Shown piece by piece: positions 34,861 to 47,100 of a stretch of 64,000 nt of DNA. Each line of letters starts with the position of its first letter. Positions within the stretch are counted from its first letter, which is position 1. This DNA comes from Apophysomyces variabilis. Lineage: Eukaryota; Mucoromycota; Mucoromycetes; Mucorales; Mucoraceae. The notes beneath the pieces are model-generated. The model saw nothing but the letters and a program-made list of their open reading frames with translations, ran no database searches and was not told where the DNA came from. The stretch is taken from contig MZZL01000405.1 of assembly GCA_002749535.1 (NCBI GenBank), forward strand, positions 1,171,834 to 1,235,833, written 5' to 3'. The translations under genes were made by a program, and so were the position numbers.

Positions 34861-34920
34861 GTTGACGCAAACTATTTCTCTAAACAACGCAAATTGTTAT
34901 GCAATAAACAGTAGCAAAGG
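34861..34920 (-). repeat. Terminal inverted repeat, right end of Fanzor element 2
   Basis: In reverse complement reads CCTTTGCTACTGTTTATTG, followed by AATTTGCG and GTTTGCGTC boxes. It shares CTACTGTTTATTG exactly with 23412-23424. Confidence 0.7.
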
Positions 34921-35059
34921 GCTAGCTTCTGACCCGGCGCCTGCCAGGCGAGTGTTCCGGATTAATAAAACTCCGAATGTTGGACTGTCTTTCTGCGTCA
35001 TTGGCTTTTTGAAATTGTCGGATTTTCTTGGATGGGGCGAAGAGAAAGTGTTGCTGATC

Positions 35060-36692
35060 ATGGTCGCAGAAGTCAAAACTAACGAGACGCAACCAGTCGT
35101 CAATGGTTCAGTGGATGAGAAGAAAAAGCTATTAAAACAGAAAAAGCGAGATCGAAAGAAAGCTAGAAAGCAGCGTCTTGAAGAAGAAGCAAGGCTACGA
35201 GCAGTAAGTCTTCTAAACAGAAACATGCATTCGTCTCACAATAGTTTAAGGAACGGCAAAATGGCAATAGCAAGGACGACTCTCTCGATGATGTGGAGAT
35301 TGAATACGTTGTTCAGCCCATCGATTTGGAAAGTTTGAAAAAAGCCAATGGCTTGGAAGAAGTGGATGAAGATACCTTACAAGAATTTTCTGACATCTTT
35401 AAGCATTTCCAAAAATCGGAAGCCGCAGATGAAGTAAGTTCACAATTTTCTTGCGTTATTGTAGGTGATTCACATGATTTAGGATCAGGAAGCCGGCGAT
35501 GAAGGAGAGAAGAAACCTGATCAGGCTGCTACGGACGAATTCGCCGATTCCGAAAACGAGAATGAGAACGAGGAGGCCCAGGCGGTGTCAAAAAAGAAAA
35601 TGAAGCAACTTACTCGTCTTAGTGTTGCAGAGCTTAAACAATTGGTGAAGAAACCTGAAGTTGTGGAGGTAATTGCGTTCTATCTTTGAGCGAAGTCTTT
35701 TTTGACCTATTTGGGAAATTAGTGGTGGGATGCAACGGCAGCAGATCCAAGATTACTTGTTGAACTTAAAGCGTACCGTAACACTGTTCCAGTTCCTGCA
35801 CACTGGAGTCAAAAACGAAAATACCTGCAAGGAAAGCGAGGTATTGAGAAACCACCATGGGAACTTCCAGGTAAATTGTTAGCTAGTAATGGCGATGGCA
35901 TCAGGCTTATGCTTCCAAAGATTTTATCAAGGATACTGGTATCATGGAAATGCGAGAAGCTGTCAAGGAGAAGGAAGATGCAGCAAGACTTAAGAATAAG
36001 ACGCGTGAACGTGTTGCACCAAGAATGGGCAAATTGGATATTGATTATCAAAAGCTCCATGACGCTTTCTTCCGATTCCAGACAAAGCCGAAATTGACGA
36101 TCCATGGAGAACTGTAAGTTCTGAACAGCAAGGAAAATTGCATTTTGTATTTACGCTTTTATTTTTGCAGTTATTACGAAGGAAAAGAATTCGAAACAAA
36201 GTTAAAAGAGAAGAAACCAGGACAGCTATCAGAAGATCTCAAAGCCGCATTAAATATGCCACCATTGGCACCGCCACCATGGCTCATTAATATGCAGCGA
36301 TATGGACCTCCACCAAGTTATCCTAGTTTGAAGATTCCTGGTTTAAATACGCCCATTCCAGATGGAGCACAGTGGGGTTATCATCCAGGTGGTTGGGGAC
36401 GGCCTCCTGTGGATGAGGTATGTTCAATTCACTAGTTGAGTTCGGGTGCTAAATGATAGAATAGATGAACCGACCGCTCTATGGTGACGTGTTTGGTCTT
36501 ACACAACTGCATGACGACGTACCTCCAGAGGTAAGTAAATTGATTAATCTGATACCTTTACTTATATTTTTGCAATAGGTTGTTGAACCTATTGATCGAC
36601 ATCTATGGGGCGAGTTGGAATCAGAAGAAGGTCAGCAACATTAACCATAGTAAAATTGATAGTCCGATGCTAATGCTCTATTCTTAGAATAC

Positions 36693-36735
<43 letters not shown>

Positions 36736-37256
36736 CAGAAGAGGAACCACAGCCGGAAGAGGAACCCACAGAACCTGCACCGCCAGACGAGGCAACACTC
36801 AAGGAAGGACTTGTGACACCATCAGGAATGGCATCAGTTGCATCTGGTTTAGAAACACCTGATTTCATCGAACTACGAAAGGACGTACGAAAACCACAGG
36901 AGGAGGATGAAGGACCTAAACAACTGTATCAAGTCCTTCCTGAAGTACAAAAATCAATTACCGGGTTCATGGGATCACAGCACGGTTATGAAATTAGCTC
37001 TTCCAGTTCCCGGTCTACAAAGCGAAAAATGGGCGAGAACGTCGATGTCGCTATTGATCCCAGTGAGCTGGAAAGCGGATTGGACGAGTCAACACTTCGT
37101 TCCAAGTATGAGGCACAAATGAAGGCGAAGTTACCGGGTGGCGGTGTTAATGAAGATCTTTCGGATATGTACGCGGAACACGCAAGTAGACAGGCTAAGA
37201 AACTGAAGGTGAAAGAGAGTAAAAAGGAAAGTAAAAGAAAGGATCCCAAGTTTTAA
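35060..37256 (+). CDS. Splicing factor SF3b subunit 2 (SAP145/Cus1-like)
   Basis: Core U2 snRNP component (SF3b) that acts in branch-site recognition. Start at 35060 (MVAEVKTNETQP). Exons continue with introns near 35202, 35434, 35669, 35871, 36113, 36418, 36531 and 36632. Signatures: KKRDRKKARKQRLEEEARLRA at the N-terminus, the DUF382 block (LTRLSVAELKQLVKKPEVVEWWD with AHWSQKRKYLQGKRG), the PSP domain (PGQLSEDLKAALNM, then PPPWLINMQRYGPPPSYP), and IPDGAQWGYHPGGWGRPPVDE. An acidic Glu-rich stretch and a Lys-rich C-terminus (KKESKRKDPKF) follow. All of this agrees with SF3B2; confidence is high. Its start lies only 140 bases from the right end of Fanzor element 2, so the element may sit in its promoter. 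Confidence 0.93.
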
Positions 37257-37562
37257 ATAAAGTTATTCTGTCTTTGGTATAAACGATCAATGATGGTTGG
37301 CGCATCCTCGAACAGAAATTATATGCGGCGTTTTCAGAAATTAAGGTTTTGGTTGTATGCTCACTCTAGCCACGATGGTTACCTGAGTGGATAAAGATCC
37401 CTAACTGTAGAAATATACACAACAAATTCTTTTTTATTTATTCCATCTCTGAACTTTTACAAACAAAGATCGAAGGGAAGGGGGGCTATTACTGTAAACT
37501 GCATAATGATTGTACAAACAAAGGTCATGCATCAACTACTTCACCGACCAACATGGTATGCT
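37257..37562. other. 3' intergenic region between convergent genes
   Basis: Holds 3' UTRs of SF3b2 (+) and lysozyme 2 (-). No gene seen. Confidence 0.4.
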
Positions 37563-38039
37563 TCATGGCCCAGTCGGTTTCTTGAAGAGTTCTACTTCGG
37601 CCTTTCGTCGACGCACTAAGCCAGGTAAAACATTTCCTCCAGCCTTGTTCCATCTGGGCAGCTCTTCAGCAGCAACAGTATTTGGATCTTCCCCAGCATT
37701 CAGGCGCTTGACTAGCGTAGAAGTTTTAAAATTAGCAGGGCCCACATTATATGTGAATGAAGTAAGAGCTGCTCGTTGATTCTCATTCAATTTCACGTTG
37801 TCCTTAAGGGACGAGTCCACAGCACGCATGAATTGCGGAAGATCTTGCCTAAGTAATGCTTCCGCGTCAGCTTTGGTCAGTGGGTAGCTGTATGGTACTT
37901 CGCTACAGTCTGGCGATGTGCATTTATGCCCGTAACCTACGGTAGGTAGTCCAATAGGATCGGGAGCAGGCGAGGCTGCAAATCCCTCAAATGTTTTGAT
38001 GAGGTCGATACCCTCTTGAATGATATTGTCCCAGCTCAT
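37563..38039 (-). CDS. GH24 lysozyme paralogue without signal peptide
   Basis: Predicted muramidase of 158 residues, same family as the gene at 11389-11949. It starts MSWDNIIQEGIDLIKTFEGF at 38039 (the Glu in TFEGF is the likely catalytic acid), has the canonical PTVGYGHKC, LTKADAEALLRQDL, RAALTSFTYNVG and the C-terminal WNKAGGNVLPGLVRRRKAE. Unlike the paralogue it has no hydrophobic leader when started here. A 5' UTR intron is likely (GTAAGC donor near 38114, TTCAG acceptor near 38061). A four-codon upstream ORF starts at 38050 and its TGA overlaps the main ATG (ATGA), which could tune translation. Alternatively an upstream in-frame reading to 38258 would give a long Phe/Leu-rich leader, but it would run through the predicted intron. 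Confidence 0.82.
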   Translation of the reverse strand: MSWDNIIQEGIDLIKTFEGFAASPAPDPIGLPTVGYGHKCTSPDCSEVPYSYPLTKADAEALLRQDLPQFMRAVDSSLKDNVKLNENQRAALTSFTYNVGPANFKTSTLVKRLNAGEDPNTVAAEELPRWNKAGGNVLPGLVRRRKAEVELFKKPTGP

Positions 38040-39424
38040 CCTGTGCACATGGCCTTTTAGTCTGAAGGTATTAGAATAGAAAGCTAAGCGAAAGAGGAAA
38101 GAGCAGTGCTTACTTGTTTTGCGTTCGGAGAATGACAAGAACAAAGGAGAGAAAGAGACGAGTATGGCGTCTTTTAGATTAGTGAAAGGAAAGTATAAAC
38201 AAGTGAAAACGAGTAAAAACACGTCAAAACAACCGAAGCAGAAGGGCAGTCGCACCAATGAGCATCAATCGTTCAAATGTTGATAACATAGCTTGTTTCA
38301 CGAGTCATGTTCGAGATAGAGAACAAGGAGAATCAAGGCCAATTCGGACGAGGTATAAGACAAGGTTTTGGAGATCTGGACTTCCGATGGAACGTAAATA
38401 TTTAAGTTAAGATATGTTAATGCAGGCATCTCTGTAATACAATGCCTACTGTCCTTTTCCGTTTGGGATCAACAGTTCAGAGCTTTGTTGAGTGACAATG
38501 CAATTCTTTTGCTGAAGTCCGCCCCCTTCCATTGCAGCCTACTGCTGCCAATCCACGTAAACCATTTCAAATGAAGAAGAAACAATAACAGCATGGTTAA
38601 AGTATTGCGAGGGCGGTCAAAGCAATCGGGGTGTAACCTTGCACAAGACGAGGTTTGTAGGCTACGTATAGTTAGCGAGCAAACCACAAACGGTGGAAAT
38701 GGCACATAGCTCTAGGAGCTTTCATGGCTTGATCAATAATAGCAAATATCTTAAGAGACTTGTGGTAGATTGTCTGCTAAAGTAACTTGATTTATCTCAG
38801 TCATAACTTTTAAAAATCATCCAAGGTTATTTGCTCCGCTAGTCCAATCTTTTTTACATTACGTAGAATTAAATTTAGGAAGGCAAAGTGATAGCATTAA
38901 AAGTAGACAAAAAAGATCAACTATATTCTTTAAAAGAATATTACCGAGAGACGTTTGCTGTGTGTCAACCCGGAAACCAAACCTACAAAGACAGTACTCC
39001 CATTTTAGACCTAGCTCTGCTGTGGAAAGCGTCTTACTGAACAGATTGTTTGTCCGTCTTAAAGGTGCCACATGAAGAAGCAAAAATTCTTAAACCACTT
39101 TAAACCGCCAATGAGGCGCTAATCACATGGCTCCCGCAATCTAAAAGCGGCTCAGCGTTAGAAGTTCATTATCCCTTGACAGGAAGGTTGATCAAGTGAT
39201 CGTTTCCCGTCTTTCTATCTCCAAGTGCATTTCGCATTTTCGTTCACATTACCAACCTAATCCAGCTTAGAAGCAGCTTTAAGCTGTCTTAATGACTTTG
39301 GTATAGCGCTATACGGTGTTGATATATGTATTAGAATTTTCATGCCTTCGATCATACTCTTTCGTAAGGGCCAAATTTCTCGAATTAAAAGACTTTATGA
39401 TATAGCTAAAAGGTGAATCATAGG
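38040..39424. other. 5' flank of lysozyme 2
   Basis: Contains the probable 5' UTR intron and promoter of lysozyme 2, then about 1.1 kb without a convincing gene. Confidence 0.4.
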
Positions 39425-39660
39425 TATTCTTCCAAACAAGCTTTGTGCTGTCTGATATCCTCTAAAAGTAACCTGTGCGCTTCAGTCACCGTCATTGGAG
39501 GTTTATCTGCATATCCCTAATGTTCTCTTTTTCCGCAGTGGTAACCGTAACCTACCTTAGGCAGCCCAGCAGGATCAGGTTTAGGCGAAGCTACAAATTT
39601 CTCTTTTTTTTTTGGTGAAATTGATACCCTTATGGATTGATGTTAAAACGACCAGTAGTT
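39425..39660 (-). pseudogene. Degraded GH24 lysozyme pseudogene
   Basis: Minus-strand translation recovers family words in the right order: SIHKGINFTKK near 39640, then EKFVASPKPDPAGLPKVGYGYH (39541-39603; compare EGFAASPAPDPIGLPTVGYGH in the intact paralogue), then TVTEAHRLLLEDIRQH near 39440-39500 (compare LTKADAEALLRQDLPQF). These blocks lie in different frames, with a poly(A) run where the catalytic Glu should be, so the gene is dead. Nothing of the C-terminal half was found. Confidence 0.75.
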
Positions 39661-41135
39661 GTGCCAAACATTCTAGGCATCGCAAGCTTTTAGCTTGAAA
39701 ACTTCTTGAAAAACAATCAAGAGAAATATAATAAAGGCTCTAGCCAATTACCTCATGTTGGTTTAAAAGTTGATGAGATGCAAGGGAGCAAAGGAATTAG
39801 GTGGGTTATGTATATATTGAAGGAAAATATAACACTATGGGAAATTTTCCGCTAAACCAATCCAGTGGCGCACAGACCCGTCGGTTTCGCCAGCCAAGCA
39901 TAACATGCGTAAAAGAAACCCTAAGAATCTGACGCTATTTTTCTGTAATGTGTAACCGAGAAAAAGTGCATACGACTAGATCCCTCCACTCCGAAACCTT
40001 TTCAGCGCCAGCTATTATTGGGAAATGTAGAGATGAAAAAGTAGTAAGACTAATTCAAGCTACACATAGATCGTATTCGCCTGAAATTCGCCAATTTCTC
40101 ACGATGCGTAAGTCTGGCACAATGCAAATCAATTGTTTTCCTTTTTGCACAGGCACTATGCTTACCTAGTCCGGTGTCTCAGTCTAAAGCCATTTTAAGA
40201 CCTTTTTATCTCTGCTAAAGCTATTCGAAGGTTCCACAGTTTGAAGGCCCATACACCTTCTATCATGATAAAAAGCTATGAAAATAAACGATAATGTTTG
40301 TTGATACAAAGTATCTGAATAGTGTACATCGTCCCTCCGCTGTTGGCTTAAACATGCAACAATATAGCTACTCTCAAAGTGGGTCACCGACTAATGAACA
40401 ATCCGCTTTCTGCGATAACTTTGTCATCTCGTAGCATCAGACACCGGCAAATTCCAAGTGCGTGAGCAACTCGCTATTTATAAGAAGAACTTTTAGCATA
40501 GTTTGCATCTTCGCCCTTCTTACTTCTCGATTGGTGCATATGTGGCGAAAGAGTCGGAAAATCAAACGCACTTCTCCGTTGATGTCGGCATCGGTTGCTT
40601 TCTTTTTCCCTGCAGCGTAATAGTAATCTCCTACGGAAGATCTGCCACAGAATGTTCTGCTTATCTGATTTTATTTTTTATGTGTTTATTTTGATTTCGC
40701 CCGCATTCTTTCTTATCATTAGCTTAAATTTGTTTCGGCTGAAAGATTTGAAAGACAAGTGGACATAGTGAAGTAAGCTCAGCGCTCATGATGCTTCTAG
40801 GGGACGAAACCGTCCGCTTGCATATGATAGCCGACCTGCTTTACTACTTAATATTCACAACCTGATAGTAAACACATTGATAAACGATGTGTTATTCAAC
40901 CCTAAATCTATATGTTTGGCAGACAAAAAGCAATGGACTGGGCGCAACACGTGATTGCGGTTCACCAACTGTCATGCTTGCTTGGCCTTGCACATATATT
41001 CTTCTTTACCCAAATAGCTCACTACAAATCTGCAGTATTTCATCTCCACAGTAAAAAAGGATACGACCGTCAGTAGCTTTATTGGTTTTCCGCTAGCTAC
41101 GAAACCACTTTTTACCTTGAACCGCCTGAGACGCC
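39661..41135. other. Gene-free stretch upstream of VPS8
   Basis: About 1.5 kb with only short domain-less ORFs. Presumably the VPS8 promoter near its right end and lysozyme-duplication flank at its left. Confidence 0.4.
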
Positions 41136-44100
41136 ATGGATTCTTTGAAACCAAACGAATCGTCAGATCAAACTAGCGATAATCTAGCTGTCCATGACTT
41201 TATCCGGCCTGACAATATAAGCCGTACAAACAACACAGATGATTCTGCGAGTATTTTGATGGAACACAGCTCCAGCACAAGCACCATCAAGTTTCGTAAC
41301 AATTACGATGCGCTCCTGAAAGAAGTGTTGGAAGAGAATTCTGACGACGACGATGAAGAAGACCGTTTACTCAACCAAATCGATATTGATTTGGACGCAG
41401 CAACTGCTGAACTTCCCGATGAATTGCGAGCAGCCCTGGAAGATCGTTCACTAGCAGATAAATATCTGGCCAACCTGAAGACATTTATGAGTCATCGTCG
41501 GACCCATTCCATGAGCTCCATGACAAGTGGCAAGGGTGAATTTTCGAGGTAGATACACATAGTTTGTATTGGCTAGGGTTGGCTAACCGATATCTATGTA
41601 TTTCTGATCTTTACAGTCCAAGTACTCCCCTTCAACCTTCCTTCGCTCAATCTCTTTCACCGAAGAACTATTTCCGGGTGCAACAAGATCCTCTATCCAA
41701 AGTTTTGGATGCTATACCCTATCAAACACGGCTAGTGAACGGCGTTCAGTCCCTAACTGTGCTTGAGCAAAAATTTCATACATTGCAGATTCCCGAGCTT
41801 GATTTACCCATTATCTCAGAAACAGTGATAAGATCACGATTGGACGACCTGTATAAAATTCAAGACGACTTGTATATCCATCTACATGGTGGCCCGCTGG
41901 TTAAAAATACGCTTGCACATAATATTGGAGAGAAAAAACGAACGAAAGTCATGAACTTGCTGGATAAGATATCAAAAGAGATTGGACTTTATGAAGAATT
42001 TGTAAAGCGAGGTAAACGACAGAAAGGAAAAAAAAAGAGAAGAATAAAAAGGATTTATACGAAGTTACATTGTATTAGCGAATTATCTTAGTTTGGAAAA
42101 TATTCTGAACGAGTCTGACAGTTCTAGCATTGATGAAGGACAAGATTCAGAGACATTCGAAACAGAATCTGGGAGTCTACTACATTTCGTATGTTTGGGT
42201 ACAATTGAACTAAGGAGAAAGAAGCCTGACAATCCTTGTTCTGTTTTAGGATTCTTCATCTGACATGTCGAGGATGTCAGCTGGGACGCCTGCATCGCCG
42301 GCAGCACACCTGTCGATTTCACCGATATCTTCTACACATACAGTGAGCCCATCGCCAAAATCTCCACGCCGTACCCCTGATATTTCAGGGCCAGATTCCC
42401 GCCCATCTAGCGCCACTGCGGTAATGCAGAGATATTCCCCAGGAGGTTCATCAGCATCTCGGCACTCATCTGATTTCGGAAATATGTCGGATAAATCTTC
42501 AGACTTATCCGTATTATTGGGAGACAGCAATGCTTCTAGACCAGAAAGCAAAGACGGCCCGGAACCGTGGGAAGCATTCAAATGGACACGTCTGGAAAAA
42601 ATATCAGATCAGCTATACTCGGAGGAGATCAAAAGAAGTAGTGGCCTTGTTTCTGTCATTGCTGTAAGTTATACGAATCTTAAAGATTTGGTGCTTATTC
42701 ACTTCCTTTTCTTCTTAAAGGTGAGTGGTATTATCGCTGTTGGAACCATGCGCGGCCTGATTTTTGTCTATGATTATTCTCAAAACTTAAAATGCATCCT
42801 GGGTGATAGCACACGCGGTAAGTGAAAAGCAAATATGAGGATTCTGTCGCTAGTCAATATTGATTGTTATGATTTCCTTTCCTTTGTTTTTGTTTTAGCG
42901 GTCGAAGTTGGATCTGTTACATCGTTGGCAATATCAGCTGATCATACGACGGTTGCTTGTGGTCACAGTCAAGGCCATATCGTAGTATGGGATGTCCGAA
43001 AGCCCTCACAGCCATTTAGGACCATTGATCCAATGCCTATGAATCAAGTTACTTCAACAGATGCGTCCTTAGCTACCCAGCAACAGCAATTATCACGGAA
43101 AGAGGGCCATGTCAAAGGCGCTGCTATCCTTCATATTGGGTTTGTTGGTGTCAAAAAATCTGAGATAGTCTCGGGTGATGACCAGGGCATGGCATTTTAT
43201 CATGTCTTATACAAGGTGGTGATGATCAATGCAGTCGATACGACGAGAATCCTAGGCCGATACCAAAACTTGTCTTTTCCATCTGAGCTTTCTGATTCTC
43301 CCAATGGTTCCATTTATGGACGCAATATCACAGCAGAAGATATGCCACGTGGTCCAAAACCGAAACGGCCAAGTACAGTGTTTGCAATGCAGCCCTTACC
43401 GCTGGGCCAGATCCCACATCCAGCAGAAAACTTTGGTCTCGTGGCATTATTAACTCCTTATAAGGTAATAAGACAGCATAGATGTCGATACGCTTACAAG
43501 CTGCAATAGATGATTATTGTGGGCCTTAAGCCTACACCTCAGACCCAATACAAATATTTGAAACCCAAACCTTCATCTCAGAATGCTTCGGCCATAGAAA
43601 CTACTGGACTGGACGCAACTCATTCCCAGAGTGACGGACAATTGAATTCTAGAGTAAACGTTGAAAGTTTAAGTGGATGCCTTGCATGGCTACCTGTAAC
43701 CAAATCTACATTGTCCAATACAAAAGATGTTGTGAAAGGTAACTAGGAACCTACTGTATGGATAAATAATCAATCAAGATTTATTAGATAAGAAAACGAA
43801 AGAGATGATGCCATCTACAGATCCTATGCTGGCTTTTTCATGGGGAAATCATCTATTCATTTTATGCGTTGGCATCGAAAATACTGAGAATGGTCGTCAA
43901 AATGGTCGTTTGCACCGCACTTCTGTGGGAAGCAAGAATAAGCGAGGCACAAGACTTGAGTTTGTTAAGCAAGGGGAGTGGAAGTGCCGTGATCCAATTG
44001 TAGGACTTCATTGGATCAATCGACAGGTATAGTTCGAAAATAGTTTGTATGGATGGAAGAACTTACTTGATATGGAAGATCCTTGTTCTATTTACGCCCA

Positions 44101-47100
44101 ATGAAGAAATGATCTTGTTTGATCCTAAAAAGATGGTGGAAACGGAACGAGCGAGCATACGAAACAAGCAGCTCATCTATCATGACTGGTTCAATGCTCC
44201 TTTGAAAGAACTGGTTAAAGACTCTGTTACGCTCACACAGCAACTACCAGTAGGGACTAACGAGATAACTACTACATTCAAAAACGTAGAGATGTCGTAC
44301 TACCATTCTTTAAGAGGCTACAAGGGCAAAATATTTCTGCTCGTAAGTGAGGCATCTTTATGCATGGATAACTTTAGGTAAACCGGTAATGGGTTGAGTA
44401 GGGCTTGAAACACATTTTCGTTGGTACTCTACTTTCTTGGGCTGATCGCATCATTGCACTTGTCAAAACCGGTGACTTCCTGGAAGCCATTGAGCTTGCC
44501 ACGTTGTTTTACAATGGCAAATGTGTTCAAACAGTCATTGGTCTTCCTGAGGATGAAGCTGTGCGTAAACAGGTGGTTGGCGGGCAACTGATGGAACTGC
44601 TTAATGCTTCTCTTAATTACACCTTTTCATCCAAGCGTACTTATGTGGGTATGGGCGACAGCGACTCCGTTTTATTCCGTGATCTTGCTGCAGGATGCAT
44701 CGAGGCTTGTCTCAGTATGAATGATTTGGAGTTCCTTTTCGAAACAGTGTATGAACGATTTGCGGAGTCGGGAGTGAGAGGAATATTCCTGGAAGTTCTA
44801 GAGCCGTATATTGTGAAGCAACATCTATCTGACCTTCCGCCGTCTGTTATGAAAGACTTGGTAGAACATTATGGCCAGAAGAAAATGCTCCGAGAATTAG
44901 AGCAAGTTATTTGGCATGTTAATCCTCAGTGCCTTGGTATCGACCAGATTGTCAGTATGTGTCATAAGGAAGGCATGTATGAAGCGATGATGTATGTATG
45001 GAACCGAAGTATGGAGGATTATGTTAGCCCTGTGGTTGAGATGCTCAAGGTTATCCGTGAAGTACTTAAAGCCGAGAATTCGCAAGCAAATGAAGATGAG
45101 CGATACGGATCCCAGATGATGCGATGTTCCAGCGCTGAAACTGAAGGCGCCAGAAGCGCAGCGGAAAACAGCGATAGAAAGAGAGCAGAAAAACTGTTTG
45201 ATTATTTGACATTGATATTGAGGGGCCGGACTTTCCCGGACGGAGATCCGATGCCCAAGTCGCGAGCGAACGAAGCCAGAAGTGCTGTGTACTCTTTCGT
45301 GTTTTCTGGGCGTTGCGTGATATGGCCACGTGTGGGTGGCAAGCTCGTTTTGACAGCAGATGACGAAACCGAAATGTTCGAACCGACCTATCCATACCTA
45401 CGCCTGCTCCTTCGATTTAATACGAAAAGATTTTTGGAAACGCTGGTGATCGCTTTCGAAGATCCATGGCTCAACGGGGGAGACGACATTATGACATCCA
45501 AAGCAGAACCAGAAGAGATGCCAGGAAAAGTAATATCTCGCCAAATCATCATTAACACTTTATTGGACGTTATGGGAGGAGGACTTGCTGGTAGAGAGCT
45601 TCCCCCACCGAGACCAAAGCAGTCCGTTTCAGCATCCACGGTTCATTCGTCCGGGACACCTGTTCATGGATCTACCCGAGGTTCAGATACAGCATCATCT
45701 TACGACCGTGCAAGCAATGACGGACTAATCCAGTTCTGCACGTTTATCGCGCTGAATTTGCACAAGTACACGACCTTTATCCTTCTACCTCCCAAAACGC
45801 TTCATAAGATCTTGGTGCGTCTTGCTGATGACCATAACAAAGAAACGCGAAAACAACGACAACGTGCTGTTCAAAGCCTGCTTACAGTTTATAATCCTCC
45901 TAACGAAGAGCAAATGATCTTACTATACGAAGACGCTGGATTTTGGCGGGTGCTTGAGGATGTCTATCGACGAGACAGAAAATATGGCAAGTTAGTGGAA
46001 GCCTACCTTAAAGATGAGGACAGAAAGGAAATGGTGTTTAGCTGTGTCAATGAACTTTTAAGCGAACAGTCGAGTCTTAGTCAAAAGCAACGAAATGAGG
46101 TTAAACAGGTGTTTATGATCCGTATATCGCAATTTGTTGAAATCGATGGACAAAAGACGGCAGAGATAGTTGAGGCCTTTTTTGAACGGAAACATGCGGA
46201 GGCTATCCGACGATTGGAAGAAGATCAAGAGTTTGACGATGACGAGTATCATACTACCGTAGATAAGCGCGTCTTTTCGTATTTACGTGGATTACTTGAG
46301 CCAAACGAAAGCGACAATGTCCACTTTGACAAGATCCCAGTAGACCGACTGGTTGACGATGCAGGCATTGTTGTTCAGCGCCCAGCTTCGCAGGTTAGCG
46401 CTGCAATACAAGAACGTTACATCGAATTGATGTGCCGATTTGATCCATCTGGTGTGTACAACTTCTTCAACACGAAACTGGATGGGGATGTCAACTTGGA
46501 TAATATCATCAAATGCTGTGAGAAATACGGCGTGATGGATGCCGTGGTTTGGATCATGGAGAAAAGTGGTAACACAAAAGGAGCTCTTGAAAAAATGCTC
46601 GAGGTTGGAAAGGAAAAGATGACCACCCTTTTAAGTACCATCCGAGACCGGGAGCAATCTGAGGAATGGATGTGGACGTTCGAAAAGCAGAACATTATCA
46701 GCACCTGCTTAATAGGCTTGAAAGGTGTTTTGCGAGTCGGAATACAATCATGCGAGAAACATAGTCGAATGGCAGTAAGCACTTATATGACTGGACTGGA
46801 TAGCGAGAGAGAAGAAAAGCAAGAAGGAGAAGACGAAGAACAGGAGAAAAAGAACAAGAACCGGCAGGAAGCGAGGGAAGATATATACAAGGAAGAGGAG
46901 GGCACGAGTGAAATACCGAACGAGGAAAGCGAGACATTATGGTTTCGTCTATTGGATGCCTACGTCGAATGGTCTATTGAAGTATACAATGCGTTGGGTT
47001 CACTAGGAGAGACGGAGGCTATGCCATCAGGTCTTCATCAACACGTAGTTTCATCTTTCAAATCCTACGTACAGTCCATCTTGACTTCGCTTCTTTTATC

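Noticed and set aside
23229..34975. AATCCGG words near the ends of both Fanzor elements as extra terminal motifs
   Set aside because: Their order and orientation relative to the TTTGCG boxes are inconsistent between ends; probably chance.
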